Assembly (NCBI GenBank): GCA_938005475.1
Contig: CALLNY010000007.1
Coordinates: 1-53,996, forward strand
Direction of reading: 5' to 3'
DNA from: an uncultured Bacteroidia bacterium
GTDB lineage: Bacteria > Bacteroidota > Bacteroidia > J057 > CALLMJ01
Length of the DNA stretch: 53,996 bases
The notes below the pieces were generated by a model. It saw only the letters and a program-made list of their open reading frames with translations. It was not told where the DNA came from and did not search any database. Shown piece by piece: positions 34,387 through 44,632 of the stretch. Both the position numbers and the translations under genes were made by a program. Position 1 is the first letter of the stretch. Every line of letters begins with the position of its first letter.

Positions 34387-35208
34387 ATGAATACGGAAGA
34401 TATAAAAAAATTTATAGAGGAGGCTTGGGCTAATGGTGGGCAAGACATTTCAGAAACACACAAAAATGCAATTCTAATAACGATTGACTTATTGGATGCT
34501 GGAGAGTTACGGGTTGCAGAACTACGAGGGGGCAAGTGGGTTGTGAATGAATGGTTGAAAAAAGCGGTTCTACTTTACTTTCGTATACAAGGTATGAAAA
34601 CATGGGAATTGCCCCCTTTTGAATATTACGATAAAATTCCATTAAAAAATAATTACAAAGACTTAGAGGTAAGAGTAGTACCGCCAGCAGTAGCAAGGAA
34701 AGGTGCTTTCTTGGCAAAAGGAGTAATTTTAATGCCTTCTTATGTGAATGTTGGCGCTTATGTAGGTTCTAACACAATGGTTGATACTTGGGCTACAATA
34801 GGTTCATGTGCTCAAATCGGTAAAAACGTACATATAAGTGGAGGCGTAGGGATTGGAGGCGTATTAGAACCTGTACAGGCTAGCCCTGTAATTATTGAAG
34901 ATGGAGCTTTTATTGGAAGCCGTGCTATTATCGTGGAAGGAGTACGAATTGGTAAAGAAGCCGTTCTCGGTGCAAACGTCGTATTGACCGCTTCAACAAA
35001 AATTATTGATGTTACTTATAATGAGCCTATTGAATATAAAGGATATGTTCCTGAACGCTCCGTAGTAATTCCAGGTGCTTATACCAAAAAGTTTCCTGCA
35101 GGTGAGTATCAGGTGAACTGTGCTTTGATTATCGGAAAAAGAAAAGCCTCTACCGATTTAAAAACTTCTTTAAATGATGCTCTAAGAGATTTTAATGTAA
35201 GTGTTTAA
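34387..35208 (+). CDS. dapD: 2,3,4,5-tetrahydropyridine-2,6-dicarboxylate N-succinyltransferase
   Basis: 273 residues from ATG 34387, matching the usual DapD length. After a helical N-domain come left-handed beta-helix hexapeptide repeats: VNVGAYVGSNTMVDTWATIG, then HISGGVGIGGVLEP, and a C-terminal segment with GAYTKKFPAGEYQVNCALI. DapD succinylates tetrahydrodipicolinate in the succinylase branch of lysine and diaminopimelate synthesis, feeding the peptidoglycan. It is in one unit with the unknown gene just upstream; no other dap genes are nearby. The 256 bp behind it (35209-35464) are AT-rich and show no clear feature. Confidence 0.95.
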   Translation: MNTEDIKKFIEEAWANGGQDISETHKNAILITIDLLDAGELRVAELRGGKWVVNEWLKKAVLLYFRIQGMKTWELPPFEYYDKIPLKNNYKDLEVRVVPPAVARKGAFLAKGVILMPSYVNVGAYVGSNTMVDTWATIGSCAQIGKNVHISGGVGIGGVLEPVQASPVIIEDGAFIGSRAIIVEGVRIGKEAVLGANVVLTASTKIIDVTYNEPIEYKGYVPERSVVIPGAYTKKFPAGEYQVNCALIIGKRKASTDLKTSLNDALRDFNVSV

Positions 35209-35464
35209 TCATCAGGTAAATTAAACAAAATAATTTTGATATGCAATTCAACTAATTGTTTTTAAATAAATTACGCTTAATATACTCTTCTACATTCCCT
35301 CTGATTAAAAAACTCATCACGGAAAATACAAAAAAATGAAAGAAAAAAATAAATTTATTTGGATTCCAACATAACTTCACAATTCTAATTATTCATAGTT
35401 CGACTGTACGCACTAATCTTAAATCAATTTGTTATATAGTTATTCATAAACTCTATTATACTTA

Positions 35465-36457
35465 TTAAACTCTTCTTTTATACACTTCTTCTATCAGCTG
35501 AACTGAATAAAAGGCATCCATAACGGAAGCGATTTGTGGTTCTTTGCCTCCTAAAACTTTTATAAATTCTTCGTAAACCCATTGATGATTAGAAGCAGAT
35601 CCTTGATAACCAGGGTATTGATTGGGAGATACCGAAAATTCTATTGAAGGGATTTGATAATCTTGAATTTGGCAAGCTAAAACTTCATTCATATATTGCC
35701 CCCCAATTTTTACTGTGCCTTTTTCGCCGAAGATAGTTATGCTACTTTCTAAATTTTTTTCATAACTACTTATCGTATAGTTAAAATTTACATGAACACC
35801 AGCGGCAAGGCGAAAATTAAAGGTGCCTGTATCCTCAAATTCAATCAAGGTTTGACGATTAAAATTCCAAAATTGTGCATAATCAAGGGTGGATAAATGC
35901 CCCCATAAGTAAATAAGAATATCTGTAAAATGTGAGAATTGTGTATAAAGAACACCCCCATCTTGCCACAATTTACCTTTCCAATCGCTGTGCGAATAGT
36001 ATCGTTCATCACGATTCCAAAAACAGTTCACTTGAACCCAAAAAACTTTTCCTAATATATTATTGATTATCAAACTCTTAATCCATTGAACTATCGGACT
36101 GTAACGATTTTGTAGCATACAAAACAACTTACGCTGATAAAAACGTGCTACCTCTAACATAGTCCTTGCATCTTCTGAATTTATAGCCAATGGCTTCTCA
36201 CATAAAACATGATATCCTTTTTCTAATGCTCGAATAGTTTGTGAAGCATGCAAATAATTAGGGGTAGCAATTACCACAAAATCTAAAGATTGCTCCAAAA
36301 ATTCTTCATAATTCGTGGTTTGATAGGCATTTACATTCCTAATTTTCTCTTTCTGAATATCACAAACAGCAGTTAATACTAAATTTTCCATATTTTGAAC
36401 AACCTGCAAATGCTTTTGTCCTATAAATCCTAAACCAACTATTCCTACCTTGTACAT
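35465..36457 (-). CDS. Gfo/Idh/MocA family oxidoreductase, WlbA/WbpB-like
   Basis: A 330-residue NAD(P)-dependent sugar oxidoreductase. The Rossmann motif is VGIVGLGFIGQKH, the conserved EKP catalytic segment is VLCEKPLAI, and the C-terminal domain has the sequence KLWQDGGVLYTQFSHFTDIL with the family's catalytic His. The latter and QNRYSPIVQWIK are closest, by eye, to UDP-N-acetylglucosamine (uronate) 3-dehydrogenases of the WlbA/WbpB group used for surface polysaccharide sugars. No partner aminotransferase or acetyltransferase is adjacent, so substrate is an inference. Confidence 0.85.
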   Translation of the reverse strand: MYKVGIVGLGFIGQKHLQVVQNMENLVLTAVCDIQKEKIRNVNAYQTTNYEEFLEQSLDFVVIATPNYLHASQTIRALEKGYHVLCEKPLAINSEDARTMLEVARFYQRKLFCMLQNRYSPIVQWIKSLIINNILGKVFWVQVNCFWNRDERYYSHSDWKGKLWQDGGVLYTQFSHFTDILIYLWGHLSTLDYAQFWNFNRQTLIEFEDTGTFNFRLAAGVHVNFNYTISSYEKNLESSITIFGEKGTVKIGGQYMNEVLACQIQDYQIPSIEFSVSPNQYPGYQGSASNHQWVYEEFIKVLGGKEPQIASVMDAFYSVQLIEEVYKRRV

Positions 36458-36464
36458 AAGCCAA

Positions 36465-36472
36465 CAAAATTA
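36465..36472 (-). promoter_or_regulatory. -7 element of the oxidoreductase gene
   Basis: Minus-strand TAATTTTG matches TAnnTTTG, 7 bases ahead of the ATG, predicting an almost leaderless message. No TTG at normal spacing. Confidence 0.5.
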
Positions 36473-36637
36473 TAAAAATAAATATACTATTAATACTACA
36501 ACCGTATAAGTTGAGAGGATTCCATTTAGATTACTTGAATTACCTAAAATCTTATATCCTAATTTTTATTTAACATGCTAGTTTTTATTTTTAACATTTT
36601 ACAACAAGTAACATCACCGAAATTGCACACTTTTTGC

Positions 36638-36645
36638 TAAATTTG
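36638..36645 (+). promoter_or_regulatory. -7 element of the type B T9SS protein gene
   Basis: TAAATTTG matches TAnnTTTG 17 bases before the ATG. The nearest TTG (36623-36625) is only 12 nt away, so -33 is unsupported. Confidence 0.5.
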
Positions 36646-36662
36646 TACGTTATTACACTATC

Positions 36663-39233
36663 ATGAAAAAAACTTTTTTTTTCCTATTATTCATAGGTTT
36701 TATGGATTTATCACTTCATGCCAAACATTTGGTAGGAGGAGATATTACTTACCAATATCTGGGAACTTTTAATGGTTTAGATAGATATAGAATTAAGATA
36801 ACTATATTGCGGGATTGTGTACCAGGTAATACGGAATTTGATGACCCCTTAGAAGCAACACTTTATAATGCAGGTAATTTTAGTGATTGGCAAACCATAT
36901 CTTTTAGTTATCCTGGCGAAACTTTAGTTCCTTTGACTTCTTATAACCCTTGCTCTACTCCACCCGAAGGGATTTGTTATTCTGTGGCTACTTATGTCAA
37001 AAACATAGATGTAACTCCAAATGCTAATGGGTATTACTTAGTTTATGAACGATGTTGCAGAAACAATACTATCAATAATTTAAGTAATCCTGGAGCGATG
37101 GGTATGACACTTTCTTGTTATATTCCGGGCTCTCAACTTAAGAACAGTTCTCCTGTTTTTGGGGCTTTACCACCCGTATTTATTTGTTTGGGCGATACTT
37201 TTATTTTTCCACAAGCCGCAATAGACCCTGATGGTGATGACTTAGTTTATCAATTATCTACCCCCTACCATGGTGGTTCTCAACAAGACCCAGCTCCCTC
37301 TCCCGATGCTCCTCCTCCTTTTCCGTTTGTTACTTTTGCGCCGGGCTTCAATCTTAATAACATGCTTGGAAACTCTCCCCAACCCCTCGTAATCAACCAA
37401 AATGGTCAATTACTCGCAATTTGTAATACCCCTGGACAATTTGTTTTTGCAGTCTCAGTATTTGAATACCGAAATAATGTACTAATCTCAGAAACTAAAA
37501 GAGATATTCAAGTTAATGTGGTGAATTGCCCACCCAATCTACCTCCCACGCTTAATTTCTCTACCAATTCCTCCATTATTGGTGATACTTTGATTTTTAC
37601 GGAAGGAAACTATATTTGTTTTAACTTTCAAGTCCGTGACCCCAATTCCCGAGACTCCGTATTCGCAGATTTAAGTTCTTTTATTTTTAATAATCCTATT
37701 ACTAACGCTTCTTTTTCTTTTCAATCCGCACTTACCCCCGTATCAGGGCAAATTTGCTGGAAAGCTCCCTGCGAATTCCTAGATAGTATTTTTACTGTTA
37801 ACGTAACCCTGTATGATAATTATACTTGTAACCTCAACATAAATACTTACACTTTCTATGCCAAAGTAGTCCCTGGAACTGTGCCTTCTCCGTCTTTGAA
37901 TTGTGTCTCTGTACTACAAAATAATGAAATTACTTTGAATTTCCCTTATAATTTTGATGCCAATCAAGACAAAGTTTATATCTATAGACAAACTAACGGT
38001 AGTTCTACATGGCAACTTGTAGACTCTCTCAACCCCCCTATCAATTCTTATACCGATAACTCTATCAACAATGCAAACCTGCAATCCTATTGCTATAAAA
38101 TCGTAATTCGTAAAAATTGTAATGGAGTTCTATCCCTTATTGAAAGTAACTCACTTTGTACCATCTTAATTCTAAATCAAAATATTGATGTTTCCACCGA
38201 GCAAATCTCCTGGACCAACTTTATTCCTTCTACTTCCACGACTGTAACCTATAATCTAGAACTTTTAGAAAATGGTAATACTTCTACTATTTTTAATGTA
38301 ACCTCTCCTTATTTATTAAAGCGTTGTAATTTTAATGGTAAAGTAAGAATAAAAGCTATAACCGGAAGTTGCGAATCCTATACTGCTTTCTCTGACTATT
38401 TTACTTTGAATAATGAGCCTCCTTCTGCTATAGAACTTTGTTATGTGAGCGTAGCGGATAATAATGCAGGAGTAGAAATTGAATGGACTAAATCCAATGA
38501 TACAAACTTAAAAGGTTATGAAATTTGGCGTCAAGATAATAATTCATGGAGTAAAATTACCATGATGGATACGAACTCTTCTTATTATCTAGATACTTCA
38601 GCACAAGTCAAGCAAAAATCATATAGATACTACGTAAAAGCTATAGATGATTGTGATGCATTTGCAAAAACAAATGAATACGCTACCATTTTATTGAAAA
38701 GTTATAGTGAACCTTACTTTGTTGATTTAAATTGGACACCTTATATCAACGATTTTCCTGTAATTAGTTATGTTCTCTTGAAAAATCAGACAACGAGAAA
38801 TGATTTCATAGAAGATGAGAGTCTTACAGGAAATAATTTCCAATATACCGATAACTCTATTGATAAATCTAAAGGTATTTATTGTTATAAAATTAAAGCT
38901 AATGCTCCGGGGAATTGTGGAAGCATTTCTTATTCCAATTCAGTTTGTGAAACATTTCCCATTATTATTTACGTTCCCAATGCTTTCACTCCCAATAAAG
39001 ACGGTAAAAATGACGAATTTAAAATTTTCGCAGAGTTTGTTGAATATTTTAATATGAAAATTTTTGACCGATGGGGCAAGCTTATTTACGAGCTTGTTAA
39101 TCCTACTCAAACTTGGGACGGAACCTACAATAATAAACCATGCCCTGAAGATGTTTATGTTTACATTATGGAAACCGTTGGATACAAAGGTGAAAGTATC
39201 AGAAAATCTGGTAGCATTACGCTATTACGATAA
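36663..39233 (+). CDS. Large secreted protein with gliding-motility-type (type B) C-terminal domain
   Basis: An 856-residue protein. The signal peptide ends near LHAKH and the mature start HLVGGDITYQYLG is typical of Bacteroidota surface proteins of this group. The central part contains Ig-like and fibronectin type III-like domains, with paired cysteines and the repeated motif YTDNSI. The C-terminal 85 residues are a CHU_C/type B sorting domain: VPNAFTPNKDGKNDEFKI, FDRWGKLIYE and YVYIMETVGYKGE. It should be exported by T9SS and held at the surface. Adhesin-like by architecture; the ligand is not known. Confidence 0.9.
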   Translation: MKKTFFFLLFIGFMDLSLHAKHLVGGDITYQYLGTFNGLDRYRIKITILRDCVPGNTEFDDPLEATLYNAGNFSDWQTISFSYPGETLVPLTSYNPCSTPPEGICYSVATYVKNIDVTPNANGYYLVYERCCRNNTINNLSNPGAMGMTLSCYIPGSQLKNSSPVFGALPPVFICLGDTFIFPQAAIDPDGDDLVYQLSTPYHGGSQQDPAPSPDAPPPFPFVTFAPGFNLNNMLGNSPQPLVINQNGQLLAICNTPGQFVFAVSVFEYRNNVLISETKRDIQVNVVNCPPNLPPTLNFSTNSSIIGDTLIFTEGNYICFNFQVRDPNSRDSVFADLSSFIFNNPITNASFSFQSALTPVSGQICWKAPCEFLDSIFTVNVTLYDNYTCNLNINTYTFYAKVVPGTVPSPSLNCVSVLQNNEITLNFPYNFDANQDKVYIYRQTNGSSTWQLVDSLNPPINSYTDNSINNANLQSYCYKIVIRKNCNGVLSLIESNSLCTILILNQNIDVSTEQISWTNFIPSTSTTVTYNLELLENGNTSTIFNVTSPYLLKRCNFNGKVRIKAITGSCESYTAFSDYFTLNNEPPSAIELCYVSVADNNAGVEIEWTKSNDTNLKGYEIWRQDNNSWSKITMMDTNSSYYLDTSAQVKQKSYRYYVKAIDDCDAFAKTNEYATILLKSYSEPYFVDLNWTPYINDFPVISYVLLKNQTTRNDFIEDESLTGNNFQYTDNSIDKSKGIYCYKIKANAPGNCGSISYSNSVCETFPIIIYVPNAFTPNKDGKNDEFKIFAEFVEYFNMKIFDRWGKLIYELVNPTQTWDGTYNNKPCPEDVYVYIMETVGYKGESIRKSGSITLLR

Positions 39234-39368
39234 TTTTAATTATTTAGATAGATTGAACAAAATCCCATAGCCACTTTAATTAATGATTTTTAAATTAAAT
39301 AAATTAGGCGCAAGATACTTCGGTACTCAAAGAACCTCAAACCCTCTACGATAAAAAACTTCATGAAA

Positions 39369-40130
39369 CTATTTAAAAAAATTAGGAGTAAATCCATAAA
39401 GGGGTGTTTCTCCATCCCATTTTTCAATTAACTGTTTTTGAATTAAAAGTGGACTCAGACTTTGCTGGCGTAGTTTATTAGCTTTCGCTTCGGCTTCAGC
39501 CTCCATAATAATTTTTTTTGCTTTCGCCTCGGCTATTTTTAATTCATTTTCCACTTGCAACGCCTGTTGTACGGCTTTATTTTTTTTGTCTATAGCATCT
39601 ATAATGCTCTCAGGGTACTTTAAGCCACTAGTAAGTTGTTCCAAATGAAAACCATCTCTAATCAAAACACTATCTAATGTTTTCTGTACATCATTCTCAA
39701 AACGCTGACGATTACTAATTAATTCTTCTGTTGTGTACTTATTCATTTGAATACGGAAAGCATCTTTGACGTAATTATAAAGGGTTGTGTTCGTAATTTC
39801 TTTGATGCCTTTACGATATTTAGTAAAAATTTTCGGAGTAGAACCAGGCTTAATATTAAAGGAAAAAGTTGGATCTACCGTAAAAACTGAGCCATCTTTG
39901 GCATTCACCGTAAAAGAAGGATAATGCACGGTTTGTACATAAGTAGGAAACTCATACACCTCTTCAGTGAAAGGATTATAAAATACCATTCCAGTAACCA
40001 AAGCCGCTTCTTGCACGCCCCTATCTGTACCATATAACTTAACAAGAATTCCTTCATAACCAGAATCAATTCTTTCCATGCAAGAGGTCAGCAATAATAA
40101 AAGACTAATATATGAAATATTTCTTTTCAT
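39369..40130 (-). CDS. SPFH/band 7 (prohibitin-like) lipoprotein, second of a tandem pair
   Basis: A 253-residue protein with a lipoprotein signal (LLLLTSC, cysteine near residue 17), an SPFH domain (about 25-190) and a C-terminal Ala/Glu/Lys-rich coiled coil (IAEAKAKKIIMEAEAEAKAN). It closely resembles the gene just upstream along the whole length. SPFH proteins form large ring or cage oligomers on membranes and often control proteases. A lipid anchor in place of the usual N-terminal membrane segment puts the cage in the periplasm. It starts 10 nt after the first paralog and ends with LYGFTPNFFK. No protease gene is adjacent. Confidence 0.9.
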   Translation of the reverse strand: MKRNISYISLLLLLTSCMERIDSGYEGILVKLYGTDRGVQEAALVTGMVFYNPFTEEVYEFPTYVQTVHYPSFTVNAKDGSVFTVDPTFSFNIKPGSTPKIFTKYRKGIKEITNTTLYNYVKDAFRIQMNKYTTEELISNRQRFENDVQKTLDSVLIRDGFHLEQLTSGLKYPESIIDAIDKKNKAVQQALQVENELKIAEAKAKKIIMEAEAEAKANKLRQQSLSPLLIQKQLIEKWDGETPLYGFTPNFFK

Positions 40131-40140
40131 GATAATTAAA

Positions 40141-40929
40141 TTAACGATTTATATTTTGAAATAATATCGGAGAATTAGAATACAATGGAGTTTTACCGTT
40201 CCATTTCTCGATAAATTGTTGTTGAATCAATAGCGGTGTTAGGCTTTGTTGGCGTAGTATATTTGCTTTTGCTTCTGCCTCAGCCTCAATAATTTTCTTT
40301 TTTGCCTGAGCCTCTGTAATTTTAAGTTCGTTTTCCACTTGCAGAGCCTCTTGAACAGCCCTATTTTTAGCGTCTATTGCTTGAAGTATCGTTTCAGGAT
40401 AAATTAAACCACTCGTTAATTGTTCTAATTTAAAACCATCTTTTCTTAAACTAGAATCCAAAGTATTTTGCACATCTGTTTCAAATTGTTGGCGATTACT
40501 GATGAGTTCATCGGTAGTATATTTATTCATCTGAATACGATAAGCATCTTTAACATAATTGTAAAGGGTAGTCATGGTTATCTCATAAATACCTTTGCGG
40601 TACTTAGCAAATATTTTAGGGGAAGAACCTTGCATAATATAGTAAGAAATCGTGGGATCTACTGTAAAAACAGAACCATCTTTAGCATTAACTGTAAATG
40701 GCTCATAATCAACTGTTTGTACAAAAGTCGGAAATTCATAGACCTCCTCGGTTAAAGGATTATACCAAACTCTTCCACTCGCAAGTGAAATATCTTGAAC
40801 TCCCCTATCCGAACCATATAATTTCACAACTATGCCCTCATGCCCCGCATCAATCCGTTCCGTACAACTCGTAAATGCTATAATAAAAAATACTATCGTA
40901 AAAATAATCCCTATACCAATTTTTTTCAT
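40141..40929 (-). CDS. SPFH/band 7 (prohibitin-like) lipoprotein, first of a tandem pair
   Basis: A 262-residue paralog of the following gene, with the same order: lipoprotein signal (IIAFTSC, cysteine near residue 22), SPFH domain including VYEFPTFVQTVDYEPFTVNA and FTVDPTISYYI, then the coiled coil (KKKIIEAEAEAKANILRQQS). The two are similar enough to be a gene duplication, but DNA divergence shows it is old. Prohibitins in mitochondria assemble as two alternating paralogs, and a hetero-oligomer here is a reasonable but untested guess. A full consensus promoter is upstream and drives both genes. Confidence 0.9.
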   Translation of the reverse strand: MKKIGIGIIFTIVFFIIAFTSCTERIDAGHEGIVVKLYGSDRGVQDISLASGRVWYNPLTEEVYEFPTFVQTVDYEPFTVNAKDGSVFTVDPTISYYIMQGSSPKIFAKYRKGIYEITMTTLYNYVKDAYRIQMNKYTTDELISNRQQFETDVQNTLDSSLRKDGFKLEQLTSGLIYPETILQAIDAKNRAVQEALQVENELKITEAQAKKKIIEAEAEAKANILRQQSLTPLLIQQQFIEKWNGKTPLYSNSPILFQNINR

Positions 40930-40945
40930 GTCTTTGTCATTTTTA

Positions 40946-40976
40946 CAAATTTATGAAGATTTTACTTGTAAACCAA
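40946..40976 (-). promoter_or_regulatory. Promoter of the tandem SPFH genes
   Basis: On the minus strand TTG (40974-40976), 20-nt spacer, TAAATTTG (40946-40953): complete consensus, 16 bases ahead of the ATG. Confidence 0.75.
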
Positions 40977-41160
40977 AAGAGTTTATGAAAACTTAAAACA
41001 AATTGATTTTATATTTTAATTCAAACGTGCAACTGAAACTTCTTGAGGTTTATTTGGGATAATTAAATTTATCGTTCAAAATTGATAGTGGGTTGTATTT
41101 ATTTGCGGTACAACATTGCATTAAGCCAAATTGGTTAGATGGTTGAGACCAATTTCTGTT

Positions 41161-44100
41161 TTATCTCCAACTTATAATCAAGTCTCCAGTGCTCACTAAA
41201 CTTCCTTCCTTTAAATGAATTTTTTCAATAGTTCCCTCAAAAGAAGCCGTAACGGTAGTTTCCATTTTCATAGCTTCAATGATAAACAAAGCCTGATTTG
41301 GAGATACTTTATCTCCTTCTTTCACCAAAATTTTACTTAACATTCCTTGTAATGGCGAACCCATTTCCTTTTCTCTACAAGCTTTTGGATTTTCTTGCTT
41401 TAAGTTCCTTAAACTTTTATCCTGCACTTCCACCGATCTCGTCTGTCCATTTAACTTAAAATAAACAGTTCTGATACCTTGCTCATTTGGCGGAGAGTTA
41501 TACAAGTATTTGATTAACAGGGTTTTTCCTTTATCAATTTGTACTACACATTCCTCATCAGGCTTTAAGCCATAAAAGAAAACAGGCGTCGGTATGGATG
41601 AGACATTTCCATATAAAGCAAGATTTTTTGCGTACTCCTCAAACACCTTAGGATAAAATTTCCAAGACAAATAGTCTAACTCCGAGAAATGGTTACCGAA
41701 TTTTTGTTGAAATAAAAGAAAATCGGTTTCAAAATCAATAGGTTTTAAGTGGGCGTTAGGCTTATCGGTGTAAGGTTCTATATTTTTCAAGATAATTTTT
41801 TGAATATTTGGAGGGAAACCACCTTCCGGTTGCCCTAAATCCCCTTTCATCATGCTGATAACTGACTCTGGAAAAGAAATTTCATGTCCCCGCTCTATAA
41901 TATCTTGCACCGTCAAATTTTGGACAGTCATAAATAAAGCCATGTCTCCTACCACTTTGGATGATGGTGTAACTTTCACAATATCCCCAAATAATTGATT
42001 AACCACAGCAAAGTTCTTTTTTACTTCTTGAAATCTATCCGCTAAACCTAATGAATAAGCCTGAGGTTTTAGATTAGAGTATTGCCCACCAGGAATTTCA
42101 TGTTCATAAACCTCAGCAGTAGAAGCCATTAAACCTGACTCAAAAGGATAGTAATACTCCCGCACTAACTCCCAATAATAAGCAAATTGATTAAGACTAT
42201 CTAAATCATAGGGATTTTCTCGTTCCGTTCTCTCTAAAATAGCTACCATCGTGTTAAATGAAGGTTGGGAGGTTAATCCCGATAAAGAAGCTAAAGCTAC
42301 ATCTACGACATCAACCCCATTTTCAATGGCTTTAAGGTAAGTGGCTACTTGAGCACCTGAAGTATCGTGAGTGTGCAAATGAATAGGAATATTTATACAT
42401 TTTTTTAGTTCTCGAATTAATACTTCTGCGGCGTAAGGCTTAAGCAATCCGGCCATATCTTTAATCCCCAGAATATGAGCCCCCGCATCTTCAATCCTTC
42501 TTGCTAAATCAAGATAGTATTGCAAATTGTATTTAGGTCGCTGGGGATTTAGGATATCTCCTGTGTAGCAAACACAAACCTCCGCAATTGCGTTTGTACG
42601 CTCTCTGACTGCCTTTATACTTGTTTGCATGTTCTCAAGCCAATTTAAAGAATCAAAAATGCGGAAGATATCCATACCGTTTTGCCATGCTTTCTCAATA
42701 AATTTTTCTACTAAATTATCAGGATAAGCAGAATAACCGACAGCATTAGCACCACGAATAAGCATTTGCAATAAAATGTTGGGAATTGCTTCGCGTAACA
42801 ATTGAAGGCGTTGCCAAGGACACTCTTGCAAAAAACGTAATGCTACATCAAAAGTAGCACCTCCCCACACCTCCATCGAGAAAGTTTGCGGATGATGCTT
42901 AGCAAAACTCTCCGCAACTCTCAACATATCTATCGTTCGCACACGCGTAGCTAATAAAGATTGATGCGCATCACGAAAAGTGGTATCTGTAAAATGAATT
43001 ACTTTCTCATTTTTTAGCCACTGGGCAAATTTCTCGGGACCTAAGTCTGTAAGAAGTTGTTTAGTTCCTTTGGGATAATCACTATAAGGATTAAAATCAG
43101 GCACGAGTGGGGTTTGAAATACCTTGTTAGGATTTACTTTGGGGATGTAGGGATTACCATTCACGATTACTTCCGCAATATATTGCAGGGTTTTAGTACC
43201 TCTATCTTGGGTTAAGCTATAATTAAGTAATTCAGGGGTATGGTCTATAAAATTTACGGTAGCGTTTCCTGATTGGAAGACAGGATGAGCAATAACGTTT
43301 TGCAGGAAGGGAATATTGGTTTTAACGCCACGAATACGAAATTCACGAAGCGTTCTGTCCATTCTTTGGCAAGCACCACGTAACGTACGCCCAGATGCCG
43401 TAATTTTTACAAGCATAGAATCAAAAAAAGGTGATATTTGAACCCCTGCGTAAGTTGAACCTTCATCTAAACGAATACCAAAGCCCCCCGCATTCCTATA
43501 TGCTATGATTTTACCAAAATCAGGCTGAAAATTGTTTTTGGGGTCTTCGGTAGTAATCCTACATTGAATTGCATAACCTTTACATTGAATTTCATTTTGA
43601 TTATGTATAAAAATTTGGGGGTGAGACAACGGTAAGCCCATAGCAATTAAAATTTGAGTCCTCACAATATCAATTCCGGTAACTACTTCTGTTACGGTAT
43701 GCTCTACTTGTATCCTCGGATTTACTTCAATAAAGTAGATATTCTCAAATTGGTCTACCAAAAATTCTACCGTGCCAGCATTATAGTATTGGACAGCTTT
43801 AGCAAGTTTAAGGGCATAACCATACAATAAATTTTTAGTTTCTTGCGATAGATTAGGGGCAGGTGCAACCTCTACTACTTTTTGAAAACGTCTTTGAACA
43901 GAACAATCCCGTTCATATAAATGCACTATATTTCCATGCTCATCGCCAAGAATTTGTACTTCAATGTGTTTAGGATTGTGAATAAATTTTTCCATGAAGA
44001 GCGTAGCATTACCAAAGGATTTTTGTGCTTCGGAAGAGGCTTCTAAAAAGGCTTTCGTTAATTCTATATCATTATGGCATACTCTCATTCCTCTACCACC

Positions 44101-44616
44101 GCCTCCTGCTGTAGCTTTCAATATAATTGGGTAACCTATTCGGTTCGCTTCCTGTATAGCAATCTCTAAATCCTGCAACAACCTTTGATTCCCTTCAATC
44201 ATCGGAACTTGCAATGATTGTGCAACCGTTTTAGCAGTGATTTTATCCCCCAAAGATTCCATACTCTTCCACGAAGGTCCTACAAAAATTATCCCTTCCT
44301 CCTTACATCTTTTAGCAAAATTCACATTTTCAGATAAAAAACCATACCCCGGATGTATAGCATCCACATGATTTTCTTTGGCAACACTAATAATTTCTTC
44401 AATATCTAAATATGGCTTTAAAGGTTCATTATTTTTACCCACTTGGTAAGCTTCATCTGCCTTGTAACGATGTAACGCATAACGGTCTTCATAAGTGTAA
44501 ATAGCTACCGTAGTAATTCCTAATTCGGATGCCGCTCGTAATACTCTGATAGCAATTTCCCCCCGATTAGCAACTAAAAGCTTTTTTATGGGCTTGGGTG
44601 CATCTTTTATTAACAT
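41161..44616 (-). CDS. pyc: Pyruvate carboxylase
   Basis: An 1151-residue single-chain enzyme of normal length. The biotin carboxylase part (about 1-460) opens KLLVANRGEIAIRVLRAA and has the Gly-rich ATP loop KATAGGGGRGMRVC and the segment IEVNPRIQVEHTVTE. The carboxyltransferase part (from about 540) begins FTDTTFRDAHQSLLATRVR, with metal-binding HLHTHDTSG further on. The C-terminal biotin carrier has the biotinyl Lys in IIEAMKMETTV (near 1116). It makes oxaloacetate from pyruvate and bicarbonate, refilling the TCA cycle and supporting gluconeogenesis. Single gene with its own -7 box. Confidence 0.97.
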   Translation of the reverse strand: MLIKDAPKPIKKLLVANRGEIAIRVLRAASELGITTVAIYTYEDRYALHRYKADEAYQVGKNNEPLKPYLDIEEIISVAKENHVDAIHPGYGFLSENVNFAKRCKEEGIIFVGPSWKSMESLGDKITAKTVAQSLQVPMIEGNQRLLQDLEIAIQEANRIGYPIILKATAGGGGRGMRVCHNDIELTKAFLEASSEAQKSFGNATLFMEKFIHNPKHIEVQILGDEHGNIVHLYERDCSVQRRFQKVVEVAPAPNLSQETKNLLYGYALKLAKAVQYYNAGTVEFLVDQFENIYFIEVNPRIQVEHTVTEVVTGIDIVRTQILIAMGLPLSHPQIFIHNQNEIQCKGYAIQCRITTEDPKNNFQPDFGKIIAYRNAGGFGIRLDEGSTYAGVQISPFFDSMLVKITASGRTLRGACQRMDRTLREFRIRGVKTNIPFLQNVIAHPVFQSGNATVNFIDHTPELLNYSLTQDRGTKTLQYIAEVIVNGNPYIPKVNPNKVFQTPLVPDFNPYSDYPKGTKQLLTDLGPEKFAQWLKNEKVIHFTDTTFRDAHQSLLATRVRTIDMLRVAESFAKHHPQTFSMEVWGGATFDVALRFLQECPWQRLQLLREAIPNILLQMLIRGANAVGYSAYPDNLVEKFIEKAWQNGMDIFRIFDSLNWLENMQTSIKAVRERTNAIAEVCVCYTGDILNPQRPKYNLQYYLDLARRIEDAGAHILGIKDMAGLLKPYAAEVLIRELKKCINIPIHLHTHDTSGAQVATYLKAIENGVDVVDVALASLSGLTSQPSFNTMVAILERTERENPYDLDSLNQFAYYWELVREYYYPFESGLMASTAEVYEHEIPGGQYSNLKPQAYSLGLADRFQEVKKNFAVVNQLFGDIVKVTPSSKVVGDMALFMTVQNLTVQDIIERGHEISFPESVISMMKGDLGQPEGGFPPNIQKIILKNIEPYTDKPNAHLKPIDFETDFLLFQQKFGNHFSELDYLSWKFYPKVFEEYAKNLALYGNVSSIPTPVFFYGLKPDEECVVQIDKGKTLLIKYLYNSPPNEQGIRTVYFKLNGQTRSVEVQDKSLRNLKQENPKACREKEMGSPLQGMLSKILVKEGDKVSPNQALFIIEAMKMETTVTASFEGTIEKIHLKEGSLVSTGDLIISWR

Positions 44617-44632
44617 CTCCTATAAAAAAAAG

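Noticed and set aside
35209-35464. Intergenic region after dapD as a possible RNA gene
   Set aside because: It is AT-rich and I see no tRNA-like arms, stable hairpin or promoter.
41128-41155. Inverted repeat AAATTGGT/ACCAATTT behind pyruvate carboxylase as a terminator
   Set aside because: The stem is AT-rich, the loop is 12 nt, and no convincing U-tract follows on the minus strand.
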